A stretch of 60,000 nucleotides of DNA, taken from Acanthaster planci (lineage: Eukaryota > Echinodermata > Asteroidea > Valvatida > Acanthasteridae). Made by a program: the position numbers and the translations under genes. The notes under the pieces were generated by a model that was not told the DNA's origin, ran no database searches, and saw nothing but the letters and a program-made list of their open reading frames with translations. Location: positions 425,745 to 485,744 of the forward strand of contig NW_019091486.1 of NCBI RefSeq assembly GCF_001949145.1, read 5' to 3'. Of this stretch, positions 13,185 through 25,300 are shown piece by piece (position 1 is the stretch's first letter; every line of letters begins with the position of its first letter).

Positions 13185-13330
13185 TTCTGGCGTCCATTGA
13201 CTGGAACTACTGTCCACGCTACAACCGATCAACCAATCAACGTCGTGCCTGTATCGCCAGATGAGGTCATTTTAAAGGCTCTCTGTACCTCCAAGTAGGT
13301 CTCATTTGACAGAGCTGGCGTGAAAACATG
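13185..13330 (-). pseudogene. GT92 relic upstream of gene B
   Basis: The plus strand from GCGTCCATTG through CCAATCAACGTCGTGCCTG to CCTCCAAGTAGGTCTC aligns base for base with 41275-41395 of the intact GT92 gene, the part encoding the metal-site region. Substitutions and indels break any frame. Only this fragment is recognisable. Confidence 0.75.
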
Positions 13331-14689
13331 GGATACGATTGACAAAAACGTTTCTTGCTGTGTTTCAGCAAAGTTTTCGTTGAGGTCTAGGTTTAATATC
13401 GTATTTTGTGGACGTTATGCATTCCTGAATGCTTTTAGTACATATTATAGATTAACACTCTCATCAGAGGGTATTGCCGTTTTACAACTGCACTTCCGTG
13501 AACCTTACAAAAGGTTGGTCAAATGTCCTGCGTTCAGCTTAAAATGCTTTTTTAACAAAGAAAGGGAGGGGGCAGTTAACTTGAATTTTGGTGGCGTACG
13601 TACACGTGCCCTTGCAAAGCACGTCGCTTGTCTGAGTCACATTTTTGTCACTTGCTCTCAGTTTAGCCTGTAAAAAAATAGTAGACGACTGGAAATGCAG
13701 GTAACGTCTTTTGGTAATATTTATTTTGCAGTTTCTCCAAGCAGTAGATATTAGTACACATCGCCAGCTTCAAAGTTCGGAAACGTCATTACAGCAAAAA
13801 TGTAATTTTTGAGAATACTCTTACGGCCTCACTCTGAGCATGAGAGAAACATTGTATTGAAACAGACTACACCTGTTGTACTTTTGTTTATGATACAACT
13901 TTTCTTGGGCCAACATATTTACTTGAATTTGTTGCCCAATTTAATGTTTAAAAAAGTATCTTTCAGTGAGGACCTTTCAATGCCTCTTAGCACTGACATG
14001 ACGACGGTATATTTTGATAAAGGCCTACTGGTATAACGCTTTCCTACGGCTTTTTATTAGTTTGACGTGTTTTTAACGCGTCTCATGGTAAAAAGAACAT
14101 GTGGTACAAAACACACGCCTGTATATCAGTTCTTTTAAAAAACCGCTTCGCAGCAACATTCATCGAATAAACCGTAAACCGCAAACATTTTTGGCCGATG
14201 CTCACAACAACAGCAAAAAAGCGCGCATCCTGTGCCTTACAGGTATTTTTCATACCGCAGTACTTGTCATGTGTAGCAGGGGTAGGAGCTAAATCAGCCT
14301 TAAATAATGGCAACCTTAACCTGGGCGCAATCTGCCCGGGGGTTTTAAAACTCCGTATCCGGGGCTTGGCGACGTATGGGCTCGTTTGTGTATATTTGAG
14401 GTTTTTGTTTACTAAATGCTTTAAAGTTAATTACCTTTTCAGGGATAGAAATTCGGCATATTTCCAATATGTTACTCGTAAAACAAAAGGCTACATAGCA
14501 TGAGAGTGGCATTTAAGGTGGCTTTTTTCCCAAGTACGGCAAGGGAGTTCTTTGAGGTAGCTTCGGGAAATTTAAAACTCCAGTTTTCAAAGCCCAGCTG
14601 GGCCTAGGACTTTTTTGATTTTAAGGGTCTTTTCCTTCACTTACAAGTGTTTTCAGCCTGCAACTTATTTTTAAAAGTGATTTTCTTTA
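13331..14689. other. Intergenic DNA between the gene B side and the decayed gene A 3' copy
   Basis: Several short ORFs but none with a recognisable domain or splice context. Nothing supported. Confidence 0.5.
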
Positions 14690-14956
14690 AATGTTTTTGA
14701 ATAGTTTGAGGAAAACTTGTCCTAAGTGCGTGTAACTGATACAGCGGAAGATTTGTGAGTTTATTTTTCATAATATTTCTTATCATCATTATACGTGTTA
14801 AGCATTTATTTAGCTAAATCTATTTCCATAAGAAGGCAAAATATGAGGCATAATACGAGGCATGGATTTACATGTTTCATTCCATTGTCAAAACTAAATG
14901 TGTGAATTTACACCATGTCTCGGGCAATTATAGGTATTATAAATCCTTATTGTCAC

Positions 14957-15116
14957 TTAGACTGCTCTACTGCTGGTAATGGGACCGAAGATCCTGTCCA
15001 CTTTGACATACTGACAGTCTTCTTCAGTGATTCCCTTTGGTTTGAATTCATCCGCAAAGCCCTTGTGTCCGGCTCTCAAGCAAGAGAGGTGGGTATCTGG
15101 TGCCGTACCAACACAC
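14957..15116 (-). pseudogene. Broken duplicate of gene A's last exon
   Basis: This matches the terminal exon 16982-17132 (CVG, THLSCLRAG, EEDCQYVKVDRIFGP). The splice acceptor AG is AC here (positions 15117-15118). A one-base loss near the end replaces the SDQQ terminus with a longer tail ending in TAA. It belongs to a tandem copy of about 2 kb. A minus-strand AATAAA (TTTATT at 14761-14766) survives downstream of it, and I saw none at the equivalent place after gene A's own stop. Confidence 0.75.
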
Positions 15117-15360
15117 GTGTATAAACACAACACCGCGAAATGAGAATAGCGAAGATCTGCACTGACATATTGGGGGACGTGTGAATGTGTGTCCTAGATT
15201 ATAATTTAGGTTTTTAACTCGCTATAAGGTGATCATTAATCAAGAAGCTATGGGAATGTTGTGATCTTTCTTATTTTACGGTATTCCTTCTTGCCTATTT
15301 CAACCGAGTGTTGTTTGTGGATATATAAGGGGTGAAATCAATTATTATTTCTGTCTAATG

Positions 15361-15610
15361 GGCAATGGACAGCATCAAGCTCTATGAGTCCCGAGCTGGA
15401 CCAAGAGAGGGCGCAGTTTTCCAAGTAACTGAGGTTCCTTTTGGGTCGGAACTGCACTTCCTGGTTCACAAACGACTACACTAAAACTCGTTATGGGCAC
15501 GTCGCTACCAGTGAAATAAACACTCCTGCCCACCATGACTCTTTTCAACCCAGTAGGGGGTCCTTCTGCTCAAGATGGATAATGCCCTGGTATCATTCCT
15601 CAAATTGTTT
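15361..15610 (+). repeat. Dispersed 240-bp repeat, copy 1
   Basis: Marked by GAGCTGGACCAAGAGAGGGC, then GAACTGCACTTCCTGGTTCA, then ATGACTCTTTTCAACC and CTGCTCAAGATGGAT. It lies inside the decayed tandem copy of gene A's 3' end. Confidence 0.75.
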
Positions 15611-16388
15611 GGTCCAACGGTGAGCATAGATCATAATCATACTGCATGTGACTTGATACCTTGACGGAGGCTTGCGCCACTGAGTCCACTTGGTCTTTGA
15701 CTTTTAATTTCTTAAGGCAAGTCACATCTGGCAGTCTGACCAGCAGGCCACCATTGTTTGGGTTTTTCATTTTCAATTTAATTTCAAACTAATTAATTGA
15801 AGTTAGATTTTCAAATGATTGAAAAAGTAAATTGGTCCACGGACAAAAAATAACCCCAAGCTTTAAAAAAGCTTTATGGAACCTAGGTTCCATGTTTGAA
15901 AAATAGCCATCAGAACATTTAAGGTTACCGGCTTCTAACAACTCAGAAAAGGCAAATTAATTGATATGAAGCATTTCCTGCAGGTTCACACGACAAGATG
16001 AAGCAACGGGATAAGCATGCAATGACGATACGTAGAATATATTCTTTGCAGTGATATGCTCGGCGTATCTGTGTTTCAAGAGTGAATTTGGGTAACACAA
16101 ACCAGTTTGGCCTCTCTCCCATATTTTTTTTCTTTAATCACCAAAGTGTATCCAGTTCGTTTCATAGTAATACTATTCATGAACAGAGGAAAGTCAGCAT
16201 AATAACAGCCATGGTTCTCCTAGTCGTCAAGATAGTGAACAAAATAAGGTACAATCTTTCAATTCACCAGGAACGTTGCCACACCACAGGCGTTTTCCTT
16301 ATTCTACCGTCGTAACTGCGCTCTCCTCTAGTTTCTGTCGTCGCAAACATACTTCCCCCCAGGTCAAAAGGTTCAAAGTTGATCTCAC

Positions 16389-16552
16389 CTACAATAATCG
16401 TCTCTTCCGTCGCCATCTTTGTCTTTCATGTACCACGTGTCCGTGTGACCCAGGTCAAGCCTAATCTCTTGATTGGGACAGTTGTATATTGGCTTTGGCC
16501 CTGAGTGCCGGCCGCGCAGTACAGCATATCGAACTGGCCAATTGAGACAACT
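16389..16552 (-). pseudogene. Frameshifted duplicate of gene A's penultimate exon
   Basis: This is homologous to exon 18571-18741 but 164 nt long instead of 171, so the first half (SIGQF-type start) and the second half (WYMKDKDGDGRDDYC) are in different frames. The acceptor context is degraded to TACTAAG. The second half and the donor GTGAGA are identical to the intact exon over about 100 bp, much closer than the surrounding sequence. Confidence 0.72.
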
Positions 16553-16981
16553 CTTAGTAATGTATAAGTTGTCTTTCAGTGTCGCAGTAAAAGGGATATT
16601 AATGCAACATATGAAAGAAACTTGCACTAATCAAATATTGGCATCCCTATAAGGAAAACAATGATAATTACAAGTACATGGATTTACGTAAAATGTCTCT
16701 AAGTAGTTTGAGAAAACTTCTAATTGCGTGTAACTGAAAAAACCGAATATTTTTTGTTGAGAACCTATTTTTTTTCTAAAATATTTCTTACATGTGTTAA
16801 GCATGCATTTAGTTAGGAATATTTCCACAAGAAAGCAGAATATGACTTTGACTGTTTTACCATGGATATATCTGTTTCATTACATTGTCAAAACCGTTAG
16901 CGCTACAGTTAAATGTGAGAATTTACACCATGTCTCCGGCAATGTTAGGTATTATAAATCCTAATTGTCATTTAAACTGCT

Positions 16982-19332
16982 CTACTGCTGGTCACTGGGA
17001 CCAAAGATCTTGTTCACTTTGATATACTGACAGTCTTCGTAAGTGATTCCCTCTGGTTCGAATTCATCCTCAAAGCCCTCGTATCCGGCTCTCAAGCACG
17101 ACATGTGGGTACCAGCTGCCGCTCCAACACACCTATACAAACATACACCGAGAAATGAGAGTAGTGAAAGTCACAGTTCCTTTGGGGGACGTGTAAATAT
17201 GTGCCCTAAGGTATTATTCAGGTTTTTATTTTCTTACAATATGATTTAATCTAAACGAGCATGTGGAAATATTGCAGTATTTTTATTTCATTTTATCCTT
17301 ATTTGTCTCCCTCCACCGAGTATTTTTGTGTATATAAGTGGGGAAAATCGATGATTATCTCTATCTGATCAACAATGGGCACCATCAGGCTCCCTTAGCC
17401 CCGAGCTGGACTAAGGGAGGGCACAATTTTACTAGCAACGAACAGAGGCTCCTTTGGGGTGGAACTGCACTTTGCTTGTTCACAAATGACTCCGAAATGC
17501 ACGCCTTACGGACAAGTCGCTACCAGTAAAGTGAGCACTCTCGCCCAATATGGCTCTTTGAAACCAACGAGTGGGTTCTCCTGCTCAAGATGGATGATGC
17601 CCTAGTACCTGAAATGGTTTGATGAATGTTAATGGGTCAAAGGTGAGCACAGAGAAAAATTATACTGCATGTGACTTGTGCAATTGAGTCTTCTTCACTA
17701 TGGTCGTTTTCTTTTATTTCCTATGAGCCGGTCACATCTGGCAGTCTGACCAGCGGGCCACTATTGATTGGATATCGATCATTCTTTAAATTTAAGGTTC
17801 AGAGTGTGACATTTTCCCGTCCCTGTTACCTCTGATATGTATACCAGTGATACGTTTGACAAGAGCTTATCACAGAATTTGATTTCAAACTATTTGTTTT
17901 TATTTGTTTGGCAGTTAGTTTGCAATACTTATTCGGTCTTGGAAATTAAACGTTTTCTAATCATTCAAAAATAAATGCCATATGTATCAGGTACGGGAAA
18001 ACGAATGAACCCCAAATTTTTAGACTGACCCACATTTCATATTTAATTTCAAGCGAATTGAAAAACAGATTTTCAAATGATTGCACAACTGAATTTTTCC
18101 GTGGACAAAAAAACCAAGCTTCAGAAAAACCTTTATTGAACCTAGTTTCAACGTTTAAAAACGGCCATCTCAACAGGTAAGGTGGCGGGCCTTGGACAAC
18201 ACAGAAAAGGCAAATTAATTGATGTAAGGCATTTTCTACAGACTCAGACGACATGATGAAACAATAGGATGAACATACAATGACCACACGTAGAATGCAG
18301 TCTCCGCAGTGACGTGGTTTTTTAAAATTGTATCAAGTTCTTTTACGAACAGAGAGAGTCAGCATAATAACAGTCATGGTTTTGTCGGTCGTCTACATGT
18401 GAAAAGGGCGACATATTGAGCAGAATTAGGCAGAATATCTCAATTCCCTAGGGGTGTTACAACCTCACGGGTGTATTCCTTAAATCTGCCGTAGTAACTG
18501 CGCTCTCCCTTAGTTTCTGTCGTCGCAAACATACTATCACCCAGGTCAAAAGGTTCAAAGTTGATCTCACCTACAATAATCGTCTCTTCCGTCGCCATCT
18601 TTGTCTTTCATGTACCACGTGTCCGTGTGACCCAGGTCAAGCCAATTCTCTGGATTGGGAGAGTTGTAGTTGTATTGGCTTTGACCCTGAGTACCAGCCA
18701 GTGCGCAGGACAACATCTTGAATTGGCCAATTGAGACAACTCTGAGAAATAATGATTTAAGTTTGAAAAGAGAAACCATCCTTGGTGGGATTTGAACAAA
18801 AGACCTGGAACACCAAGTTAATGGTAGTCAAACAGAGATTTGGTGATTTCCCACTTTGCTGAAATAACATTATCGGGTAAAATGGAACGAACAAAATTAA
18901 TAAGGTGTGTATTTTAATATACCTTTAGAAAAAAGTCTCCCTCATAGGCGGATAGGGTGCGATAGAGTGCAACAGTTTATCTATAGGCCATGGAAGAAAG
19001 GTATGTTCTCGATATAGAACGAAATGACAACTTACAAGATCTTGTGAAGGTGCGTCTAGTTTGCAGTGTTAATAACGCGTATTGATCAAACTACAAGCAA
19101 CACATCCATGTTATGAAACCGGGGTGTCACATACTTTGCTTGGTTTATGACGTCACATGAACATAAACCCTATGCTGAAACAGCATATTACCATTAACTT
19201 GCCTGCAGTAATCGTTCGCAGCACCCTGTCCTTGCACGTCAGCCCAGCCGTAAAATAGCCTATCAATACCTTTATCTATGATGTCGTAACGGCGGAGTTT
19301 GATGCAGTCCTTTTTGGTGGAGCCCATTTGTT
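16982..19332 (-). CDS. Gene A C-terminal DYCR-repeat module (three exons, stop codon)
   Basis: Exons 19332-19203, 18741-18571 and 17132-16982 (phases 1-2, 2-2, 2-stop) encode two related repeats. The first contains GWADVQGQGAANDYCR and MLSCALAG. The second contains WYMKDKDGDGRDDYCR, CVG and MSCLRAG. The spacing of acidic residues and glycines resembles the Ca-binding loop of FG-GAP/VCBS or EF-hand-like repeats, here with conserved cysteines. The protein ends FGPSDQQ and TAG. The first of these exons ends in a GC donor (AG|GCAAGT). I do not recognise a named family. Confidence 0.82.
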
Positions 19333-22300
19333 CTAAGGTTCAGACAAAGTAATGAAAATGGAAACGTGGTGCTTTCAGCTTGAAAACTGAAAACTATTCT
19401 AATTTCCTGTAATTTTTTTTTCTCCAGTTTAAGTAATAACAGATATTATCGTGCAGGTGGTACGTGAGTAATTATCAGGCTTTTGTTTTGTCTACTTGGG
19501 GATTGTGGCTGCTAGAGGGACAGTTATAAATCCTGTTAGACAAAAACGTATCAGGTGTGGTTCTTAAGTTACTAAAAGCCAAGATCAAATCCTTAGGAAT
19601 TGCCAGAGTAAACTACCTTCAGGTTGGTCGTCGTAAGATGGCAGTTTGTCGCAGTTGATTTCCGACGGCCATTTAAAGCCGATGCTTGCTGTAGCCTCGG
19701 CGCATGCACTCTTCACGTTGCGGCACAACCTCTGCGATGGTAGATTAATTTCCTGCATTGTCCCGGAACCCTGAATAGCCCAAAAGTCTGGTCAGATGCA
19801 GCAGATATTGCTTACTTTGATCATAGCTGGTCTTTCGGAGGATTATAACATGTCAATGCAAATGGGCCTTAAATCCACACATTTAGAAGTATTAAAAAAA
19901 ACACTCTAAAAGGTTCCAAGTCGGATTTGACCCGGAAAGGGTCAGATCTTACCCTGACTCTGGGTCCCGGGGGCCTGACTCGTCACAAGTCCGCATGACC
20001 TGGCCTTCTGGGTCAGACAATTTTGACACAGATTTTTTTTTTTTTTTTACATTTCCAGACAGCCATTCAAAGCCCTGTGTTTGGGCTAGGCTACGCCTTG
20101 CCTAGTAAACTTCGTGGTGTTTTCAAATTCGTGGATTTTATAAAGCAAATACTAAAATCTAAATATGAACAAAGGAACTGACTGAGGAGGGATGCACCTG
20201 CGACCTCGGGAGCACCGTACTGGTGCCTTACCAACTGAGCTATCCAGCCATTATATGGTGACTGGAGTGGGAAACTTCAAGTTACTGACAAGGTATTTCA
20301 TTCACCAAAGAACCAGTAGTGGAGAAAAATTCCCAGCTCGACATATCCCGGTCATGCTGACCCGGAAATGGGTTAAGCGCAGTTTGACCCGGCCTTGGGC
20401 TAGACGTGCGGACCCTTTTGGCGGTCAAGAATTTACTGCGCTGGAAGTTTCTAAGAAAGTTTTTTAGTTCAAACGACTTTGTTTTAAGATTTGAAAAAAA
20501 AAACAAAAAAACAAAACAAATGCCCACTTAATCTACTGGGTGAGTGGTAAATCTGATCTGATTTAAAGGAATACATCCCAACATGTCATGTTTTTCTTCA
20601 AGTTACATGTAATTTGATGCATGATGAAATCGCAACGAATATATACATAACAACTGTTTGCACACCCTCACTTGTATATTGATCAGGTTTGCAGAATGCC
20701 AAAGTTCAAGTCTATACGTTAGTTTAAGGAAACCGTCAGAAAAATGAATGCTTCCCTAACAGGATTGGTAAAAGGTCAATGGAAACTAACAGGTGATTGG
20801 GATTTATTCCAGTACATGGAACAACAGACAACAAGTACAATAACTGGAGAAAATTGGGCCGTAAGCGATCTCACAGCAAAAGAAACTAACAGCTTCACAT
20901 TCTGGGGCGTAGAAGGCGCAAACCAGTTCCAGGAGATCAGACGAACATTTGGTGCTCAGCAGAGGCAGGAAATGGTAGGAGGAGACCAGGGCTTGATATT
21001 GAGAGGTGTGACCGAACACATTAGGGGACTGGACGAAGCCGGTACGCACGAACGGTGCACATAAAGTGTGGTTGAGAGATGGTGGACATCTTACTAAAAT
21101 GTAAATAAAATAAATAATAAGAACCACCATCACTTTAGATACGAAGTTCTAGCAATGTTCACAACATGTTAGGTACTCATCATGTCCTGTACGTGTTTAC
21201 TTACAAGGAGGTGTGATGACGGTCGTGCGTGGCAATGTCCCTCCAGCCGATTTGCACGCGTAGGTCCCAGCATCTTCCAGAGGAACCTTGTCGAAGTAGA
21301 GTATTGTCATCCGGGGGGAAAGTGGAATGACACGCCTCCCTGACAGCGACCGATCTGCGATGCAAGTAATTGTTGACGTGTCAACTCGTTTCCCAGTTTG
21401 TACCGGCTATACTTTTTGGTTTAATGACTATAGAAAGCGGGAGCCAATCAGGGATAGAATCGGTTATAATTTTTCTATGTGTATGGTACAACGTCCAAAT
21501 TGATCATGGGACATCTTCAACGGAGAGCGCCGATTTCCAAGTCACTTCCGAAGTACGCACCAATATAGGCAGAGTTAGAGTATACATCAGCCAAAAAAAA
21601 TATCTCTTCCTGTTATTTTTAATTGAAATGCTTGCTTATCTTCCTCGTTATAAAGCATTACAAAGGCAACAGGAATATATATCTCTCTCCTGCTGCGAGA
21701 TTTAAGCAAAATAAAGCAAAGTAAGCAAACTGCTATAAATATTGCTGTCATGGACTAATACAAGGAGATACCAAATTATCACACTGACAAATATTCTAAA
21801 ATTTGTTTCCTACCCACATTTTGCAGGACACAATGGTAGATGAAGTATGTGGTATATGCAGTGGCCCTCATTGCCAAAGTGTGCCTATGATTGGCAACAG
21901 TATGACAACAGGCCATGACTGATTTCCTGTGCCCTGATTGCAAAACAAGGCGTCATCTTAATTGATGGACTTTCATGACACTGAGCGAAAATCATGAAAG
22001 CAAAATGACACATCAAAAATTCCTAAAGCGCTTAATGTGTTAGTAGCATCGATTTCATGTTCTGGATAAGAAACTGAAAAAAATCTGGCTTGAAAAAGTT
22101 CCCAAATTATTTTTACTTAAAAATATCAGCCTAAAATGGTTTTATCTTGTAGAGCATCTTACTTATATTGACATTGTGCGATTTTGACATTGGTATTGAC
22201 AAAGAAGACACTGACAAAGACATCGACACTGACAATGACATTGACCCTGCGATTTATAATAATATTGATATTGATATTTGCACTGGCATTGACATTGACA

Positions 22301-25300
22301 TTGACATTGTTACTGTTGCTGATGCTGATTCTGGTGTGGGATTTGTGTTAATGTTGAATTTTCTCTTGATATTGATGATAACATTGGCATGGTATAGTAT
22401 GGTTTTATGTGTTGAGTGTGGTGTGTTGCTATGCCATGATAAAAACATATGGAAGTAGATTTTCGTAAACCTTTTTTGTCAAATTCGTATTTTAGTGTGT
22501 CAGTATAAAAGAAACGATTCCTGTCTAGATTTATTCCATGTTTTTCTCCAATAACAGAATTTATGGCTAAACGAACAAGGTCAAAGCTTAATAGTACAAT
22601 CAAAACATGTGCAGTGAAGGATTGGCACGTACCAGAAGGTAAAGTCGGTGGAATGAGTTTGCCATCAGGACCGTAGAACTCTGGCGGTGATTCCGGTGTC
22701 TCTTCCTCTACTAAGCAGTACACCCTCACGCCCGCTTCGAAATATCCAGCATGTGCATTTCTGTGCAGAGAAGCCTCTGTAGAAAATCACAGGTATTTTC
22801 AGGTAGGCTTGGTTCCTCGTTGTCTTTGCTGTTTATTATTACATTTCTTGTTTAACCACTCTATTATCACTCTATTAATGCAATAAAAAGGCATTTATCA
22901 GTTAAAATTGGCCACTTGAGAACACTTAGCCTGATAGCCAACCGATAATAAATGATAATAAATAAAAAATAAATATAATATAATAAAAAATGATAAATAA
23001 TAATTTAAAAATAAATAATGAGCCTGGTAATACTGGTCTTTCAACAAGCCATACTCTACAGCGGTTATAGCTAGGTTAAAGGGGACTTGGCAGTCTTAAA
23101 GGACATTGGTAGCTTAAGAACTACAAACAATATCAGCTTCATTCACCAACAACCAAAAAAGGTTATTCCAAAAATACGATGACCGGTATGCATATTTTAT
23201 CTCGGTGGTTTACTAAAGGGTTTACAACAGGCAGCTAAGATTTTTTTTTCAAAGATCCACCTAGACTCATGAAACTTTCTGTTGGTGTCACTGTGCCATT
23301 GCAATACGGGCGTTTCGCAATAGTGCGCCTCTAAGAGTGTGCAACGCGTTGGCCAAACGCAGTGCGCGAAATCTGTCGACCCAATGCGCCTTTGGAAAGG
23401 GTCGACAGATTTTGCACGTTGTAATTGGCCAGTGTGTTGCAAATGGAGGCGCACGATTGTGAATCACTCGTACTGCTCCTTGGTGTCTCTTATACTAAGC
23501 GTGAACGCGAAGAAAGTGTGAACTCTTGCTCAAGCCATTGCTTCGTGCGTATTGTCTCTCACCTACAGGTAGTTTGCACGGACATCCAATACGTGAAACA
23601 TGGGAAGTTCACGTTGGATCATAACGTGAGAAACTGCAACTGATACGGAATGGACATCTTTGGGAAGTGCAACTGGGATTTTTTCACACTTGGTTTATGA
23701 TGACTAATCACACATCTTTGGAAAGATTTACAGGATGTTATTGATAATATTTCCTTTTATTCGAGTGTTTGCTGGAAGATGTACATTTTGTGCGGGACTC
23801 GCATCTAAACGTTTAAACAGGCATTTGATCCCCGTGCACCCGTGTGCAATTTTTAAAAAAAAGTGTTCACGTTCACTTTTGCGTGATACGTGTAATAACT
23901 TCCCTGACGTCAATCCACCGTCGCAATTCAGCAGTAACGTGTCTCACCGTAATATTCATTAATTCATCCATTCAGCTGCTATTCAATCTGGTGAAAAATT
24001 CCAAGCTAACAGACGTGTACTCTTCCACGCACTATTTAAGAACCATTTTGGAAAATCAAAGTGAGCGTCATTGAAATATACTTACCAGATGTCATCCAAT
24101 CAAATTCTCTAATGCAGCTCGAGTCTGTCTCATGTCTGAAGTAACTGCAGGGCAAAGTCTCCAGTAGCCAGTCAAGTTCGTCCATGATTGAGGAGGCCTT
24201 GCACGCGCTTTGGACGCTCTTGCAGAACTCTTGACATGGATAGCGCAAACTCTGAGACTGAGTTGGGCATCTGCTCCATAATAAAGAAGTAATCCTCCCA
24301 TTAGAGTTAATTTCACAGCGTTTAAAGGGGTCAAGTTGTCCTAAAGAGCGATATATTGAGCTAAGAGTTTAACCCAGCCGCTCCCTCTGCAACTCTGTGG
24401 ATACAAATAAAGTTTTAACCCTTTCGTTTTGTGTTCCCCTGACCATTCTAAATATACCTTGCTCCGCTGCCTTTTTTTCATTCGCATCCTAATGAAATCA
24501 GTTGAGCTCCATTGCGTACTTTTTGGAATTTTTGACGTCGAAAATAGCTATATGCATTACAATTACATGATTTATAAATTTTTCTCTTTACGACAGGATT
24601 GGTTGTCTCACTGTGCCCTATCGAAGGCCGATTACTCTTGAGGAGTTGAGCTATTTGGCGATCACTTCGTGATTCTCAGAAATCGTATAGGGCACCGTTG
24701 CTGAGTGGTTCAGGCCAGCATCACTTAGATACCTACCGTTGTTTTCCCACCTCTCCCTCTTTCCTTAAGGAAAGGTGAGCGTGTTTTGGTATGAGTTGCC
24801 CGTAAAGGATATGATGCATAAAAGTCTGATCTCGCAGTATTGGACATTGACAGAGCCTATCCTACGGGTGTGTGGATTACCAATATAATTATCTCTCCCG
24901 CTTTCACTGACGTCATGCACGACCGGCTTTGCCACTGCCCATAAGCCCCCCTAATCGAAGGGGCGCCTTGGACCGTGTGCTTTGTTACGCTATGCTCAAG
25001 AATGACCATCCTGTGATCATCCCCCACATGTGACAGGAAATCTCCGCCCTTGGTATCGGATTTCCATCGTGAAAACCATACAACCCACGACAGGAAATTT
25101 TGAACTACAGTTGAACAAATTAAATATTAACTTTTGTTTTGCAACAGGCATTGAGGGTTCACCCGGTAAATGCATTTTCTAAAACACACTGCATATTGTT
25201 TCATATTAAGGCTATGAAAGAAATGAAAATCAATCCTATCCGGTTCGTAAGTGTGACGTCACTTCAGTTCGAACCACACCCACTGCGCATGCACTGCGTA

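Larger units (their letters stand above)
14690..18790. repeat. Tandem duplication of about 2 kb holding the last two exons of gene A
   Basis: About 14.69-16.60 kb and 16.69-18.79 kb align throughout. Both contain the terminal exon, one copy of a dispersed repeat, the CAGTCTGACCAG-type intron sequence and the penultimate exon. Boundaries are approximate. The copy nearer gene A keeps functional splice sites and frame, while the downstream copy is decayed. Confidence 0.8.

Noticed and set aside
22168-22458. Asp-Ile-rich plus-strand ORF
   Set aside because: It is a translation of the degenerate GAYATT repeat within a gene A intron.
24688-24725. GTTGCTGAGTGGTTCAGGCC, like a tRNA-Ser/Leu A box
   Set aside because: No convincing B box or cloverleaf follows. 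It may be a chance match or a SINE fragment, too weak to call.
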